Assembly: GCA_963709295.1 (NCBI GenBank)
Contig: CAVPVW010000008.1
Location: forward strand, 806,001-870,000
Source of the DNA: JBGPQJ01 sp963709295
GTDB lineage: Bacteria; Chloroflexota; Anaerolineae; Anaerolineales; Villigracilaceae
Direction of reading: 5' to 3'
DNA length: 64,000 nucleotides
Part shown: piece by piece, positions 48,619 to 56,089 of the stretch
Position numbering within the stretch: the stretch's first letter is position 1
Layout: each line of letters begins with the position of its first letter
Position numbers and translations under genes: made by a program
The notes under the pieces: generated by a model
The model's database searches: none
What the model saw: only the letters and a program-made list of their open reading frames with translations
What the model was told of the DNA's origin: nothing

Positions 48619-50040
48619 TTATCCAAGACCAAACAAGGTTTGCAGGAAATGCAATGAAATGGAAGGGGCAGGGAGGGCAAAGAAGACCCAGCCGAGCGCG
48701 ACGAAGTTGAACGTGAGGAAAACGCCGCCGGCGTTCAGGGCAGACTGCCAGCGTGGAGATGAAGCTGCCGCGCGGGCTTTCATTCTTTCAGACCAGCGGT
48801 TCTGGGCGAAAAGCCCCAGTCCATGCCACAGACCCCACAGGAAAAAATTCCAGGTAACCCCGTGCCACAGCCCAATGAGGACCATGGTGGATAATTGGGT
48901 GATGAAAATAATGAAAGGTATGGATAATGGCTTTTTACCTGAACGCAAGGCGCGTGTGACCGGGTTGAAATAGTACGCCCGGAACCACTGGGTGAGGGTC
49001 ATGTGCCAGTTGTTCCAAAACTGTGTCAGGTTGGGTTTTAGGTAAGGGGATTTAAAATTCTCAGGCAGTTTGAAACCCAGCAGCCCCCCCAGCCCGATGG
49101 CGATGTCTGTATAACCGCTGAAATCGAAGTAAATCTGGAAGGCATAGGCGTAGAGCAAGACCCATGCCCAGCCTGTGGAATTGACCTGGAGGGCATTGGC
49201 GCCATTAAGAGCGATGAGTGCCAGCGTATCAGCCACCGCATATTTCTTGAACATGCCGATGAGCAGGCGCTTGCCGGCTTCGCCTGTATCGCTGGCTGTC
49301 AGAACAAACGGCGTGCGGAGATCGCCCACAAAACGCTCGATGCGATCGATCGGTCCCGCCACCAGGCTCGGGAAAAAGATGACATAAACGACGTATTCCC
49401 CCATCGACACTGCCGGCAGGCGGCCGCTTAACCGGTCAAATAACGTATGCAGCAGACGAAAGACAATGTAGGAGAAACCCAGCCAGCGGAAATCCAGCAC
49501 AGCAACCGCCGCTGTGGACTGTCCGCTCAGGGAACGCAGCCAGATGCTGATCTGCTGGGCGACGGAGGGGATCTTCACCGCCGCAAGCGCAACGATCAAC
49601 AGAATGATGGCGATTTTTAGTGCAGCCGGACCGGGAATGGTGAAACGCGCCAAAAGCAGAGCCAGCAGCAGGACGGCTGCCATCAGCACGAGCAGCGACA
49701 AAATCGGCGGCGGGCGCGAGGCCGGGAATGGAAGGGAAATATCCAGGTAACGCGTGAGTCCCATCACCAGGGAAACGCCGATGAGGATAACGACTGCCAG
49801 CCAGTTGTCCTTCCAGGATCGCGATACCCGCGGAGTTGTGATCACCCACGACAGCACGGCCAACGCCAGGGTGAGGGTCGGCAGCCAAAAGTCGAGGTAA
49901 CGCACCGGCAGGTTGGGCTGAAGAGCATAGACCGCCAATGTGCTGACGACCAGCAGCAGCGATAAACGCCAGCGTCCGCGCGCGATGATCCCCAGAGTGC
50001 CGGCGATGACGGCGGCAACAATGACGATGGAAATGGACAC
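48619..50040 (-). CDS. MBOAT-family O-acyltransferase (DltB/AlgI-like)
   Basis: 473 residues with about eleven spans. The hallmark is VLIGLWHGVTWNFFLWGLWH, holding the invariant catalytic His; FPSLVAGPIDRIERF and YFDFSGYTDIAIGLGGLLGF are the other conserved segments of the AlgI/DltB/PatA group. These proteins pass an acyl group across the membrane to a secreted polymer. Translation starts with GTG at 50040, overlapping the TAG stop of the 39-residue peptide (TAGTG). The small-peptide / MBOAT / SGNH order equals dltX-dltB-(dltC)-dltD. Confidence 0.92.
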   Translation of the reverse strand: MSISIVIVAAVIAGTLGIIARGRWRLSLLLVVSTLAVYALQPNLPVRYLDFWLPTLTLALAVLSWVITTPRVSRSWKDNWLAVVILIGVSLVMGLTRYLDISLPFPASRPPPILSLLVLMAAVLLLALLLARFTIPGPAALKIAIILLIVALAAVKIPSVAQQISIWLRSLSGQSTAAVAVLDFRWLGFSYIVFRLLHTLFDRLSGRLPAVSMGEYVVYVIFFPSLVAGPIDRIERFVGDLRTPFVLTASDTGEAGKRLLIGMFKKYAVADTLALIALNGANALQVNSTGWAWVLLYAYAFQIYFDFSGYTDIAIGLGGLLGFKLPENFKSPYLKPNLTQFWNNWHMTLTQWFRAYYFNPVTRALRSGKKPLSIPFIIFITQLSTMVLIGLWHGVTWNFFLWGLWHGLGLFAQNRWSERMKARAAASSPRWQSALNAGGVFLTFNFVALGWVFFALPAPSISLHFLQTLFGLG

Positions 50041-50159
50041 TAAAAGCCCTGGTAGATCCAGACGGGGGCGCTGCTGGCGGTGAGAATCACCAGGGCGATA
50101 AGGATCAGAGCCAGCGCCACTGCCCAGAGATTTTCAGTCGAGAAGATGCGGTTTTTCAT
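50040..50159 (-). CDS. DltX-like membrane microprotein, 39 aa
   Basis: Too short for routine gene finding. It reads MKNRIFSTENLWAVALALIL, then IALVILTASSAPVWIYQGF. There is a short polar N-terminus, one membrane span, and a C-terminal WIYQGF. DltX proteins of teichoic acid D-alanylation have one span and end in an F-x-Y-x-x-F motif whose Tyr is proposed to carry the acyl group; here W-I-Y-Q-G-F fits with Trp for the first Phe. Its ATG overlaps the upstream lipoprotein stop (ATGA) and its TAG overlaps the GTG of the MBOAT gene, so all three are translationally coupled. No homology search was possible. Confidence 0.75.
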   Translation of the reverse strand: MKNRIFSTENLWAVALALILIALVILTASSAPVWIYQGF

Positions 50160-50545
50160 CGATAGCCGCACACCAGATAATCTCCGCCCTGCTGGCCAAC
50201 TTCATAGGTGCGGACGGAGAGGTCGAACTCCTGGTCTTCACCGTCATACGTGGCAAGCATTTTGCCCTGGCACTGCACCAGGCGGGTATCGCCTTCCGTA
50301 CCGCTGAGGGTGCAGGCGAGCCCCTCCAAACGTGTCTCCACTGCCTGGAGCGAATCGTATTCGAGCAGAGCACTCGATTCCCAGTCCGCACAGGAAAGAA
50401 CCGTGAGGGCGTTTGCATCTTTGCTGGAAAGGGCTGTCAGATAGTCCTCGACGGCGCGGGCAGCAGGGTCTTTCGATGAGCCGCATGCCGAAAGCAGGAA
50501 CGCGATAAAAGCAAAAAGGGCAACAACAGGAATAAGTCTTCGCAT
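50156..50545 (-). CDS. Small lipoprotein, NTF2-like
   Basis: 129 residues. MRRLIPVVALFAFIAFLLSA then CGSS is a lipoprotein signal. The body (AVEDYLTALSSKDANALTVL, SCADWESSALLEYDSL) begins like NTF2/DUF4878-type lipoproteins and has four Cys (excluding the lipobox), which may pair. The stop overlaps the ATG of the DltX-like peptide. A TATAAT hexamer on the minus strand at 50591-50586 could drive the operon from just upstream. It is the first gene of the proposed acylation operon. Confidence 0.72.
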   Translation of the reverse strand: MRRLIPVVALFAFIAFLLSACGSSKDPAARAVEDYLTALSSKDANALTVLSCADWESSALLEYDSLQAVETRLEGLACTLSGTEGDTRLVQCQGKMLATYDGEDQEFDLSVRTYEVGQQGGDYLVCGYR

Positions 50546-50610
50546 GGAAGTCTCCGTGAGATTAAAATAGTATCGGGTGGGGACAATTATAAAGATGAAT
50601 CGGTGAAAAA

Positions 50611-51630
50611 TCACTTCACCGCATTGATGAAATCCGCCAGCAGTCCATAGGCGGTGGTCTGCGGACCCGGGTTGGTCTCTACGATCGACAACTCGCCCAG
50701 TACATCGGTCTTGAACTCGACGATGGAACTCGACCCCTCCATGTTGAACATGGGCGAGGTGTACGATACCAGCTCGGGAGCGACGCGCGCCTTGACTCCC
50801 TCCCCGTCACGCTCGGCAGAGCACACAAGTTTGTAGCGGCTGTTGGCCGCCCGGGCGGAGGCGATCATCTTGGGCGTGATGCCACGAATGCCCTCGCGAT
50901 CCACATCTGCCGGCTTGAGCGGAATGCCCATCAGCACCGTGACCAGCGCGGCGACCTTGATGGCGGCGTCCCAGCCGTCCACATCAGCGGAGGGATCGGT
51001 CTCGGCGATGCCGATGTCCTGGCAATGCTTGACGGCTGCATCGAACGAGTCGCCTTCCTCCATGCGGGTCAGGATGATGTTGGTCGTGGAGTTCAGCACA
51101 CCACGGAACGAGAGCAGCCGGGCGGCCGGCAGCGTATTGCGGAACAGCGAGAAGATCGGCGCGCCGTCCATCACCGTGGATTCGAAATAGAACTTCCTGC
51201 CCTTCAATTCGGCGAGTTGCGTCAGCTCGCGATAACCGTGCACGACCGTCCCCTTGTTGGCGGTGGCCACATGCATGCCCAGCTCGAGCGCCGCCCGGAC
51301 GTGGTCCACGGCCGGCTGGCCGGTCTTGTGGTTGACCGGCGTGTTCTCGAACAACACGTCCGCCCCGGATTTTCGCAGCAGATCGAGCGAGTCAGCCACC
51401 TTTTTCTTGTTGAACTGCCCCAATGATTTACCAGCCTTTAACGCCTCCATCACTTTTAGAAGGTCGAGACCCTCGGGATCCACCGCTCGTCCGTGTTTCC
51501 CGGTGCTGATGGCGGTGACGGAAAAGGTGATGTCGTATTCTTCTTCAAGCTCGGCCTGCTTGCGCAGCAGCAATTCCGCCAGGCTGCGCCCGACATTGCC
51601 GAAACCGATGAAAGCAAGTTTGTAATGCAT
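50611..51630 (-). CDS. hom: Homoserine dehydrogenase
   Basis: 339 residues. Reduces aspartate semialdehyde to homoserine in threonine/methionine synthesis. The NAD(P)-binding motif IGFGNVGRSLAELLL lies at the N-terminus; ATANKGTVVHGYRELTQLAE follows. The catalytic region is LSFRGVLNSTTNIILTRMEE with DPSADVDGWDAAIKVAALVT, the usual signature with catalytic Asp and Lys. The C-terminal ACT domain of long forms is absent, as in many short enzymes. The start at 51630 follows GGAG. Confidence 0.93.
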   Translation of the reverse strand: MHYKLAFIGFGNVGRSLAELLLRKQAELEEEYDITFSVTAISTGKHGRAVDPEGLDLLKVMEALKAGKSLGQFNKKKVADSLDLLRKSGADVLFENTPVNHKTGQPAVDHVRAALELGMHVATANKGTVVHGYRELTQLAELKGRKFYFESTVMDGAPIFSLFRNTLPAARLLSFRGVLNSTTNIILTRMEEGDSFDAAVKHCQDIGIAETDPSADVDGWDAAIKVAALVTVLMGIPLKPADVDREGIRGITPKMIASARAANSRYKLVCSAERDGEGVKARVAPELVSYTSPMFNMEGSSSIVEFKTDVLGELSIVETNPGPQTTAYGLLADFINAVK

Positions 51631-51662
51631 GCGATTCTCCAACAAACGAATTTTCCAACGAA

Positions 51663-52391
51663 TTATAACGGCGGATAGGGAAAGGCGCGCCGGTCCCTGG
51701 GCGGAAGAGGAAAAGTGTCTGTGGTGATCAGCGTGGCGGCGCGCGCGTCGAGTGCGGCTAATTCCGCAGGGGTGAGGTACTGCCCAAGGTGGGAAGCCAG
51801 TTCCGGGGTGGAAAGTGCTGCGCAAAATTTGTCGATGTCCGCGAGCAGTTCCGGGGGGATGGGCTGCCCGGCGAAGTCCCAGATGACCGTGCGCAGCTTG
51901 TCCTCCTCATGGAAGCACAGCCCATGGTCGATCAGGAACATTTTCCGCGTCCGCTTCTGGATGATGACATGGCTGCCCTTGCGGTCGGCATTGTTGAGCA
52001 GCAAATCGAACAGCACCACCGGGCGCAGGCGGGCTTTGTCTTCGTCCTTAAAAGTGAAGTAATGATAATTGGGGTTGTAGTCGATGTACTGCTGCAACGA
52101 GCCGGGACCGAAGGGGCCTTCATCGCGCAGGATGGTGTACGGGACGAAATTCCAGCCCAGGGCCTCGCTGACGAGGTAAGCCGCAACTTCCCTCCATGCC
52201 AATGAATTTTCCGGGAAATCCCACAACGGCTGCTCACCCTTGGAGGGTTTGTACACCGCTGGCACTTCCTGCCCCTCGTGTGAGACGTTGACCAGGAAGG
52301 TGTAGTTCGAGCCCAGCATGAACTGCCCCTGCAGGGAGATCTCCCCGTGGAGCAGGACGGAGCGCAGGGTTTCGTCTGAGAGGGCTGGCAT
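51663..52391 (-). CDS. SCO1664-family (PI3/PI4-kinase-like) protein
   Basis: 242 residues. Seen: GSNYTFLVNVSHEGQEVPAV, VYKPSKGEQPLWDFPEN-type segment, then VLFDLLLNNADRKGSHVI and MFLIDHGLCFHEEDKLRTVI, the D-R-x-x-x-H and IDHG motifs of this atypical kinase-like family. The gene follows DUF3090 by 9 bases. In Actinobacteria the two are conserved neighbours, often with a histidine-phosphatase-like gene, which is not present in this window. The substrate is unknown. Confidence 0.85.
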   Translation of the reverse strand: MPALSDETLRSVLLHGEISLQGQFMLGSNYTFLVNVSHEGQEVPAVYKPSKGEQPLWDFPENSLAWREVAAYLVSEALGWNFVPYTILRDEGPFGPGSLQQYIDYNPNYHYFTFKDEDKARLRPVVLFDLLLNNADRKGSHVIIQKRTRKMFLIDHGLCFHEEDKLRTVIWDFAGQPIPPELLADIDKFCAALSTPELASHLGQYLTPAELAALDARAATLITTDTFPLPPRDRRAFPYPPL

Positions 52392-52400
52392 GGAATGGGG

Positions 52401-52928
52401 TTAGTGCTTGTGCCCGTTCTTCTTGGGGCAGAAATGGCCTTCGGCTTCCATCGGCTCGCCGCATTGCGGGCAGATCGGGCGGCCGCGGTTGACGACATCC
52501 ACACCCCAGCGGGCCAGGGCGCGCGCCTGTGAGCGGCTGCACCAGAAGCGGATGACGGCGGCTTCCTGCGGGTCGTCGCTTTCCATCAGGATCTCGCGCG
52601 TGATCAGCACCATCAGGTCGCGTTCCTTGTCGTAGCCCAGGCCCACTTCGCCCACACGGAAGATCGGTTCAACCGGCGGGTTGATCTTCATCTGCTGTTC
52701 GTTGTAATCAGAAGAAGCCTCGGGCAGGTCGGGGTTCTGGCGTGCAAGCTGGGCCAGGAACTGTTCGATGGCCACGGCCAGCGACTGGAGTTGAATCTTC
52801 TCGATCAGCACCGTGATGGTGCGCGTGCCCTGCCAGGCGTGCAGGTAAAAGGTGCGCTGCCCGGGCACGCCGATCGCGTCGGCGGTGATGTGGTCGGAGG
52901 GGTCTACATCTATCTCAAAACGAGGCAT
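52401..52928 (-). CDS. DUF3090-family protein with C-terminal zinc motif
   Basis: 175 residues. RTFYLHAWQGTRTITVLIEK and VEPIFRVGEVGLGYDKERDL, then the strong segment IRFWCSRSQARALARWGVDV and GRPICPQCGEPMEAEGHFC, ending in a His/Lys-rich tail. CPQCG with HFC is a probable zinc site. Paired with the SCO1664-family gene as in Actinobacteria. The acidic N-terminus MPRFEIDVDPSDHITADAIG is a usual start for this family. Confidence 0.88.
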   Translation of the reverse strand: MPRFEIDVDPSDHITADAIGVPGQRTFYLHAWQGTRTITVLIEKIQLQSLAVAIEQFLAQLARQNPDLPEASSDYNEQQMKINPPVEPIFRVGEVGLGYDKERDLMVLITREILMESDDPQEAAVIRFWCSRSQARALARWGVDVVNRGRPICPQCGEPMEAEGHFCPKKNGHKH

Positions 52929-53146
52929 GGGTCACATCCAATAAAGGTTGGAAAAAGTATACCAGAATTCACTGCAGGTAAATCGAACAGGAAAAATTGT
53001 TATGCTTTATCCAATACTCGCCAGGCGCAGGAACACACAGCACTGAAAACAACTTTAACTTGCAAAGTGTTGTAAAATTGACTCGCGTTACATTGTCACC
53101 GCCGTGAGCGGCGGTACCTAATCACTGTTCTGAGAGGAGATTTACC

Positions 53147-53572
53147 ATGTACCACACCCTGATTCTTGTAGGAAACGTCGGCCGCGACCCGGAGATGCGC
53201 TACACCCCCTCCGGCCAGCCCGTCACCAGCTTTTCGGTGGCGACCAACCGCCAGTACACATCCAACAACGGCGAGCAGGTGAAGGAGACCGTCTGGTTCC
53301 GCGTCACCACCTGGGGCAAACAGGCTGAGACCTGCAACCAATACGTCAAGAAAGGCTCCAAGGTGCTCGTGGAGGGACGCCTGACTCCCGACGCAACCTC
53401 CGGCGGCCCGCGCATCTGGACCGACCAGAGCGGCAATCCGCGTGCCTCCTTTGAAGTAACCGCCAGCACCGTGCGCTTCCTGTCTTCGAAAGGCGAAAGC
53501 AGCAGCGGCGGAAGCGAAGGCGGCGAGGCCGGCTTTGTCGGCGCGCCATCGGAAGACGACATTCCATTCTAA
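53147..53572 (+). CDS. ssb: Single-stranded DNA-binding protein
   Basis: 141 residues. OB fold: MYHTLILVGNVGRDPEMRYT, PVTSFSVATNR, WFRVTTWGKQAETCNQYVKK, GSKVLVEGRL. A short Ser/Gly-rich linker leads to the acidic tip DDIPF that recruits partner proteins. Upstream, a small leader hairpin CCGCC/GGCGG lies at 53099-53114. The start follows GAGAGGAGATT. Downstream are a terminator-like hairpin and then DUF3467 and translin-like genes on the same strand. Confidence 0.96.
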   Translation: MYHTLILVGNVGRDPEMRYTPSGQPVTSFSVATNRQYTSNNGEQVKETVWFRVTTWGKQAETCNQYVKKGSKVLVEGRLTPDATSGGPRIWTDQSGNPRASFEVTASTVRFLSSKGESSSGGSEGGEAGFVGAPSEDDIPF

Positions 53573-53584
53573 AGAGAGATTAAA

Positions 53585-53628
53585 GCCGCGGGGAACTGCC
53601 CGCCAGCGCAATCCCCGCGGCGAGTTTT
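53585..53628 (+). terminator. Hairpin after ssb
   Basis: GCCGCGGGGA at 53585-53594 pairs perfectly with TCCCCGCGGC at 53612-53621, followed by GAGTTTT. The T tract is short; it may reduce rather than stop transcription into the next gene. Confidence 0.65.
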
Positions 53629-53641
53629 ACTGGAGGCCCAC

Positions 53642-53974
53642 ATGGCTGTCCCGCAGCGACCCAATTCACCCGTGCTCGAACTTCCCTCAGACCTGCGGCC
53701 TGCGTATGCCAACCTGGCGCGCATCGCCCACTCCCCCGCGGATCTGGTCATCGATTTCGCGCATCTTTTGCCGGGTGAAAGCAAAGCCCGCATCACCTCG
53801 CGCGTGCTGCTCTCGCCCCTGAGCGCCAAGCTGCTGTACCGCGCCCTCGGCGAGAACCTCATCCGTTACGAGGCGGCCTACGGAGAGATCATCATCCCCA
53901 ACGCCTCCCTGGCGGACCAGCTTTTCAAGCCCATCGCACCGCCCGAAACCCCACCCGGAGAAGATAAGGCTTGA
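53642..53974 (+). CDS. DUF3467-family protein
   Basis: 110 residues. LPSDLRPAYANLARIAHSPA, then LVIDFAHLLPGESKARITSR, VLLSPLSAKLLYRALGENLI and YEAAYGEIIIP, closely follow the DUF3467 pattern. Function unknown; the domain is often next to DNA- or RNA-related genes. The start follows TGGAGG at 53631-53636. The translin-like gene begins 44 bases past its stop. Confidence 0.85.
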   Translation: MAVPQRPNSPVLELPSDLRPAYANLARIAHSPADLVIDFAHLLPGESKARITSRVLLSPLSAKLLYRALGENLIRYEAAYGEIIIPNASLADQLFKPIAPPETPPGEDKA

Positions 53975-54018
53975 CCCACCTGCCCCTCGCCCAAAAGGAG
54001 AGGGGCTTAAAGGACATC

Positions 54019-54693
54019 ATGCAGAATCTCGACACGATCGTTGAAAAAATCCGCCAGACCTTTGACGCCCGCACCGCCGCCCGCGACCGGGCGCTGGCCG
54101 ACGCGCGCGCGCTTACCCGCCACTGCGCCAACGCCATTCGCGCCGTGCACCGCGACGACGAACCGGGCATGAACGAACACCTCGGCGAAGCGCGCACGCT
54201 GGCCGCCTCCCTGAAGGACAGCCTGGCAAAGTTCCCCGAACTCTACTACGCCGGCTACACCCAGGACGCGCTCAAGGAATTTGCCGAGGCCAGCATCACC
54301 TGCGCCCTCATCCGCAGCCAGCCGCTGCTCTCACCCGACGAACTCGGCGTGGAGCACAACACCTACCTCAACGGGCTGGCGGAGGTGGTCGGTGAACTGC
54401 GCCGCCGCTGCCTCGACATCCTGCGGCACGGCTACTCCGTGGAGGCTGAACGCCTGCTCACCGCCATGGACGACATCTACGCCGTGCTCGTCACCATGGA
54501 CTACCCCGACGCCATCACCAACGGGCTGCGCCGCCAGACCGACATCGCACGTTCGATCATCGAGAAGACCCGCGGCGATATCACCTTCAGCCTGCGCGGC
54601 GAGCACCTCGAGCGCGCCATCGCGCACCTCTCCAACCAGCTCGGCGCTGACCAGCCCGACAAGGTCCACCTGACCCGCCACGACGAAGACTGA
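54019..54693 (+). CDS. Translin-family protein
   Basis: 224 residues, all-helical. NTYLNGLAEVVGELRRRCLD is a close match to the translin core. The Glu pair in LKEFAEASITCAL and the Asp/Glu in QTDIARSIIEKTRGDI fall where TRAX carries the RNase active site of the C3PO complex, so the bacterial protein may be catalytic. Eukaryotic translins bind and cut small RNAs; prokaryotic relatives are poorly known. I start at ATG 54019 after AAAGGA, as the open frame extends further but the family begins here. The next gene begins 2 bases after the stop. Confidence 0.82.
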   Translation: MQNLDTIVEKIRQTFDARTAARDRALADARALTRHCANAIRAVHRDDEPGMNEHLGEARTLAASLKDSLAKFPELYYAGYTQDALKEFAEASITCALIRSQPLLSPDELGVEHNTYLNGLAEVVGELRRRCLDILRHGYSVEAERLLTAMDDIYAVLVTMDYPDAITNGLRRQTDIARSIIEKTRGDITFSLRGEHLERAIAHLSNQLGADQPDKVHLTRHDED

Positions 54694-54695
54694 CC

Positions 54696-55379
54696 ATGGC
54701 CCGCAAGCCCAAACGCTACCCTCTGCCCCTTTACGAACGAATGCTGAAGCGCTGGATCAGCGCCACTTTCTGGATCGCCGTCTTCGTGACGGGCTTTGGG
54801 GCGGCGGCCTGGTTCTATGCGCCGCAGATTTCGGAGTTCAACGTTTACCTCCTTCTGGGTGCAGGCGCGGTGGCGTTCATCATCACCCTCATCCTGTTCC
54901 TGATCCGCAAGTCCGCCTACCTTCAGATCTACCCGGACTACCTGCGTATCGTGACTCCGTTCATGAGGGTCAAGGTCGGGTATAAGCGCATCTCACGCAC
55001 CTATACCGCCGACATGAACAATCTCTTCCCATCCAAAAAGGTGCGTGGAATGCGGCGTGAGATCATCGCACCGTTCATGAAGCATACTGCCATTGTGCTC
55101 AATCTCATCGCCTATCCGCTGCCTCGCTGGATCCTGCGTGCGTTTCTATCATATTTTTTCTTCATCCCAAAAGACAAGTCGCCGCATTTCATCCTGCTGG
55201 TGGATAACTGGCTGGATTTCAGCACGGACCTCGAGAGCAGCCGCTCCGCCGCGATCCAATACAGGCCGCCCCAGCAGCAGTCGCCGCTGGTGATGGTCTC
55301 GGGGCTCGCCGAGGAAAAACCCAAGAAAAAGAAAAAGGGACTTCTGTCCGGCCTGGGCGATGACAATAAGAAGTATTAG
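54696..55379 (+). CDS. Membrane protein with PH-like cytoplasmic domain
   Basis: 227 residues. Two N-terminal spans (ISATFWIAVFVTGFGAAAWF; VYLLLGAGAVAFIITLILFL) precede a domain of bPH2 type (YLQIYPDYLRIVTPFMRVKV; YKRISRTYTADMNNLFPSKK). It ends in a Lys-rich tail. Function unknown. It starts 2 bases after the translin-like gene. Confidence 0.68.
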   Translation: MARKPKRYPLPLYERMLKRWISATFWIAVFVTGFGAAAWFYAPQISEFNVYLLLGAGAVAFIITLILFLIRKSAYLQIYPDYLRIVTPFMRVKVGYKRISRTYTADMNNLFPSKKVRGMRREIIAPFMKHTAIVLNLIAYPLPRWILRAFLSYFFFIPKDKSPHFILLVDNWLDFSTDLESSRSAAIQYRPPQQQSPLVMVSGLAEEKPKKKKKGLLSGLGDDNKKY

Positions 55380-55420
55380 AGGCGGAGCATGTTCCGCCTT
55401 TTTGATTAAGGACACCCGAC

Positions 55421-55831
55421 ATGAACATTTATTTTGCCTGCTCCATCACCGGGGGACGCGAGTTCGAGTCCATCTACCAGGCCATCGTTGCCGCGCTCGA
55501 GTCACGGGGGCACATCATCCCCACGTCGCACCTCGCCAGTTCCGAGGTGACCGGGCTCGAGAAAGTCGTCTCACCTCAGGAGATCTACCAGCGCGATATA
55601 AAATGGATAGTCGAAGCTGACATTGTCATCGCCGAGGTCAGCACTCCCTCGCACGGTGTGGGTTATGAGATCGCCTACGCGTTGAGCATCGGCAAGCCTG
55701 TGTCCTGTCTATACCAGCAGGGGTGTGCGGTTTCAAAGATGCTGACCGGCAATACGCATGTAAATTTACATATCGAATCTTATGATTCCAGGGAAAAAGC
55801 GGTCGAGATTGCCTGTAAATTCGCTTCCTAA
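55421..55831 (+). CDS. Nucleoside 2-deoxyribosyltransferase-like hydrolase
   Basis: 136 residues of the DNPH1/RCL branch. NIYFACSITGGREFESIYQA is the substrate loop and ADIVIAEVSTPSHGVGYEIA contains the catalytic Glu (GYE). Members hydrolyse deoxynucleoside monophosphates or transfer deoxyribose. The start follows AAGGACACC. It may sanitise modified nucleotides. Confidence 0.88.
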   Translation: MNIYFACSITGGREFESIYQAIVAALESRGHIIPTSHLASSEVTGLEKVVSPQEIYQRDIKWIVEADIVIAEVSTPSHGVGYEIAYALSIGKPVSCLYQQGCAVSKMLTGNTHVNLHIESYDSREKAVEIACKFAS

Positions 55832-55889
55832 GGACCATCCTGTTTGTGAATATCATCACGATTTATCGATGACATTTGGCGGTATTGTC

Positions 55890-56008
55890 AGACAAAAGAG
55901 TAGGGTAACATTGTGTTGGAGACATGACATAGACACCTCCAATCGCACCAATTGTCTCCTCCTTTGGCGAATGCCAACGCCGGGTCCTCCCCCCGGCGTT
56001 GGCTATTT
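55890..56008 (+). ncRNA. Candidate structured RNA ending in a terminator
   Basis: TTGGAG (55916-55921) can pair with CTCCAA (55937-55942), or the overlapping GGAGACA (55918-55924) can pair with TGTCTCC (55953-55959), so two structures compete. A terminator follows: GCCAACGCCGGG at 55973-55984 with CCCGGCGTTGGC at 55992-56003, then TATTTAATAG. No gene lies downstream on this strand, which argues against a riboswitch and for a small RNA. No promoter is clear. Confidence 0.3.
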
Positions 56009-56042
56009 AATAGCAAGTGGATCAATGCTCCCCTGAGGAGGT

Positions 56043-56074
56043 AAAAAAAGTCCCCGGAAAAATCCGGGGACTTT
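56043..56074 (-). terminator. Intrinsic terminator of the kinase operon
   Basis: AAAGTCCCCGGA (56047-56058) pairs with TCCGGGGACTTT (56063-56074); on the minus strand this ends in a run of seven T. It lies 15 bases past the histidine kinase stop. Confidence 0.88.
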
Positions 56075-56089
56075 GCGTAAGCCAGTTTA

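Noticed and set aside
43423..50545. Reading the cluster as alginate-type acetylation only
   Set aside because: AlgIJFX systems have no dedicated carrier protein or adenylating enzyme, and no DltX-like peptide; no alginate synthesis genes are here. The Dlt comparison explains more of the genes.
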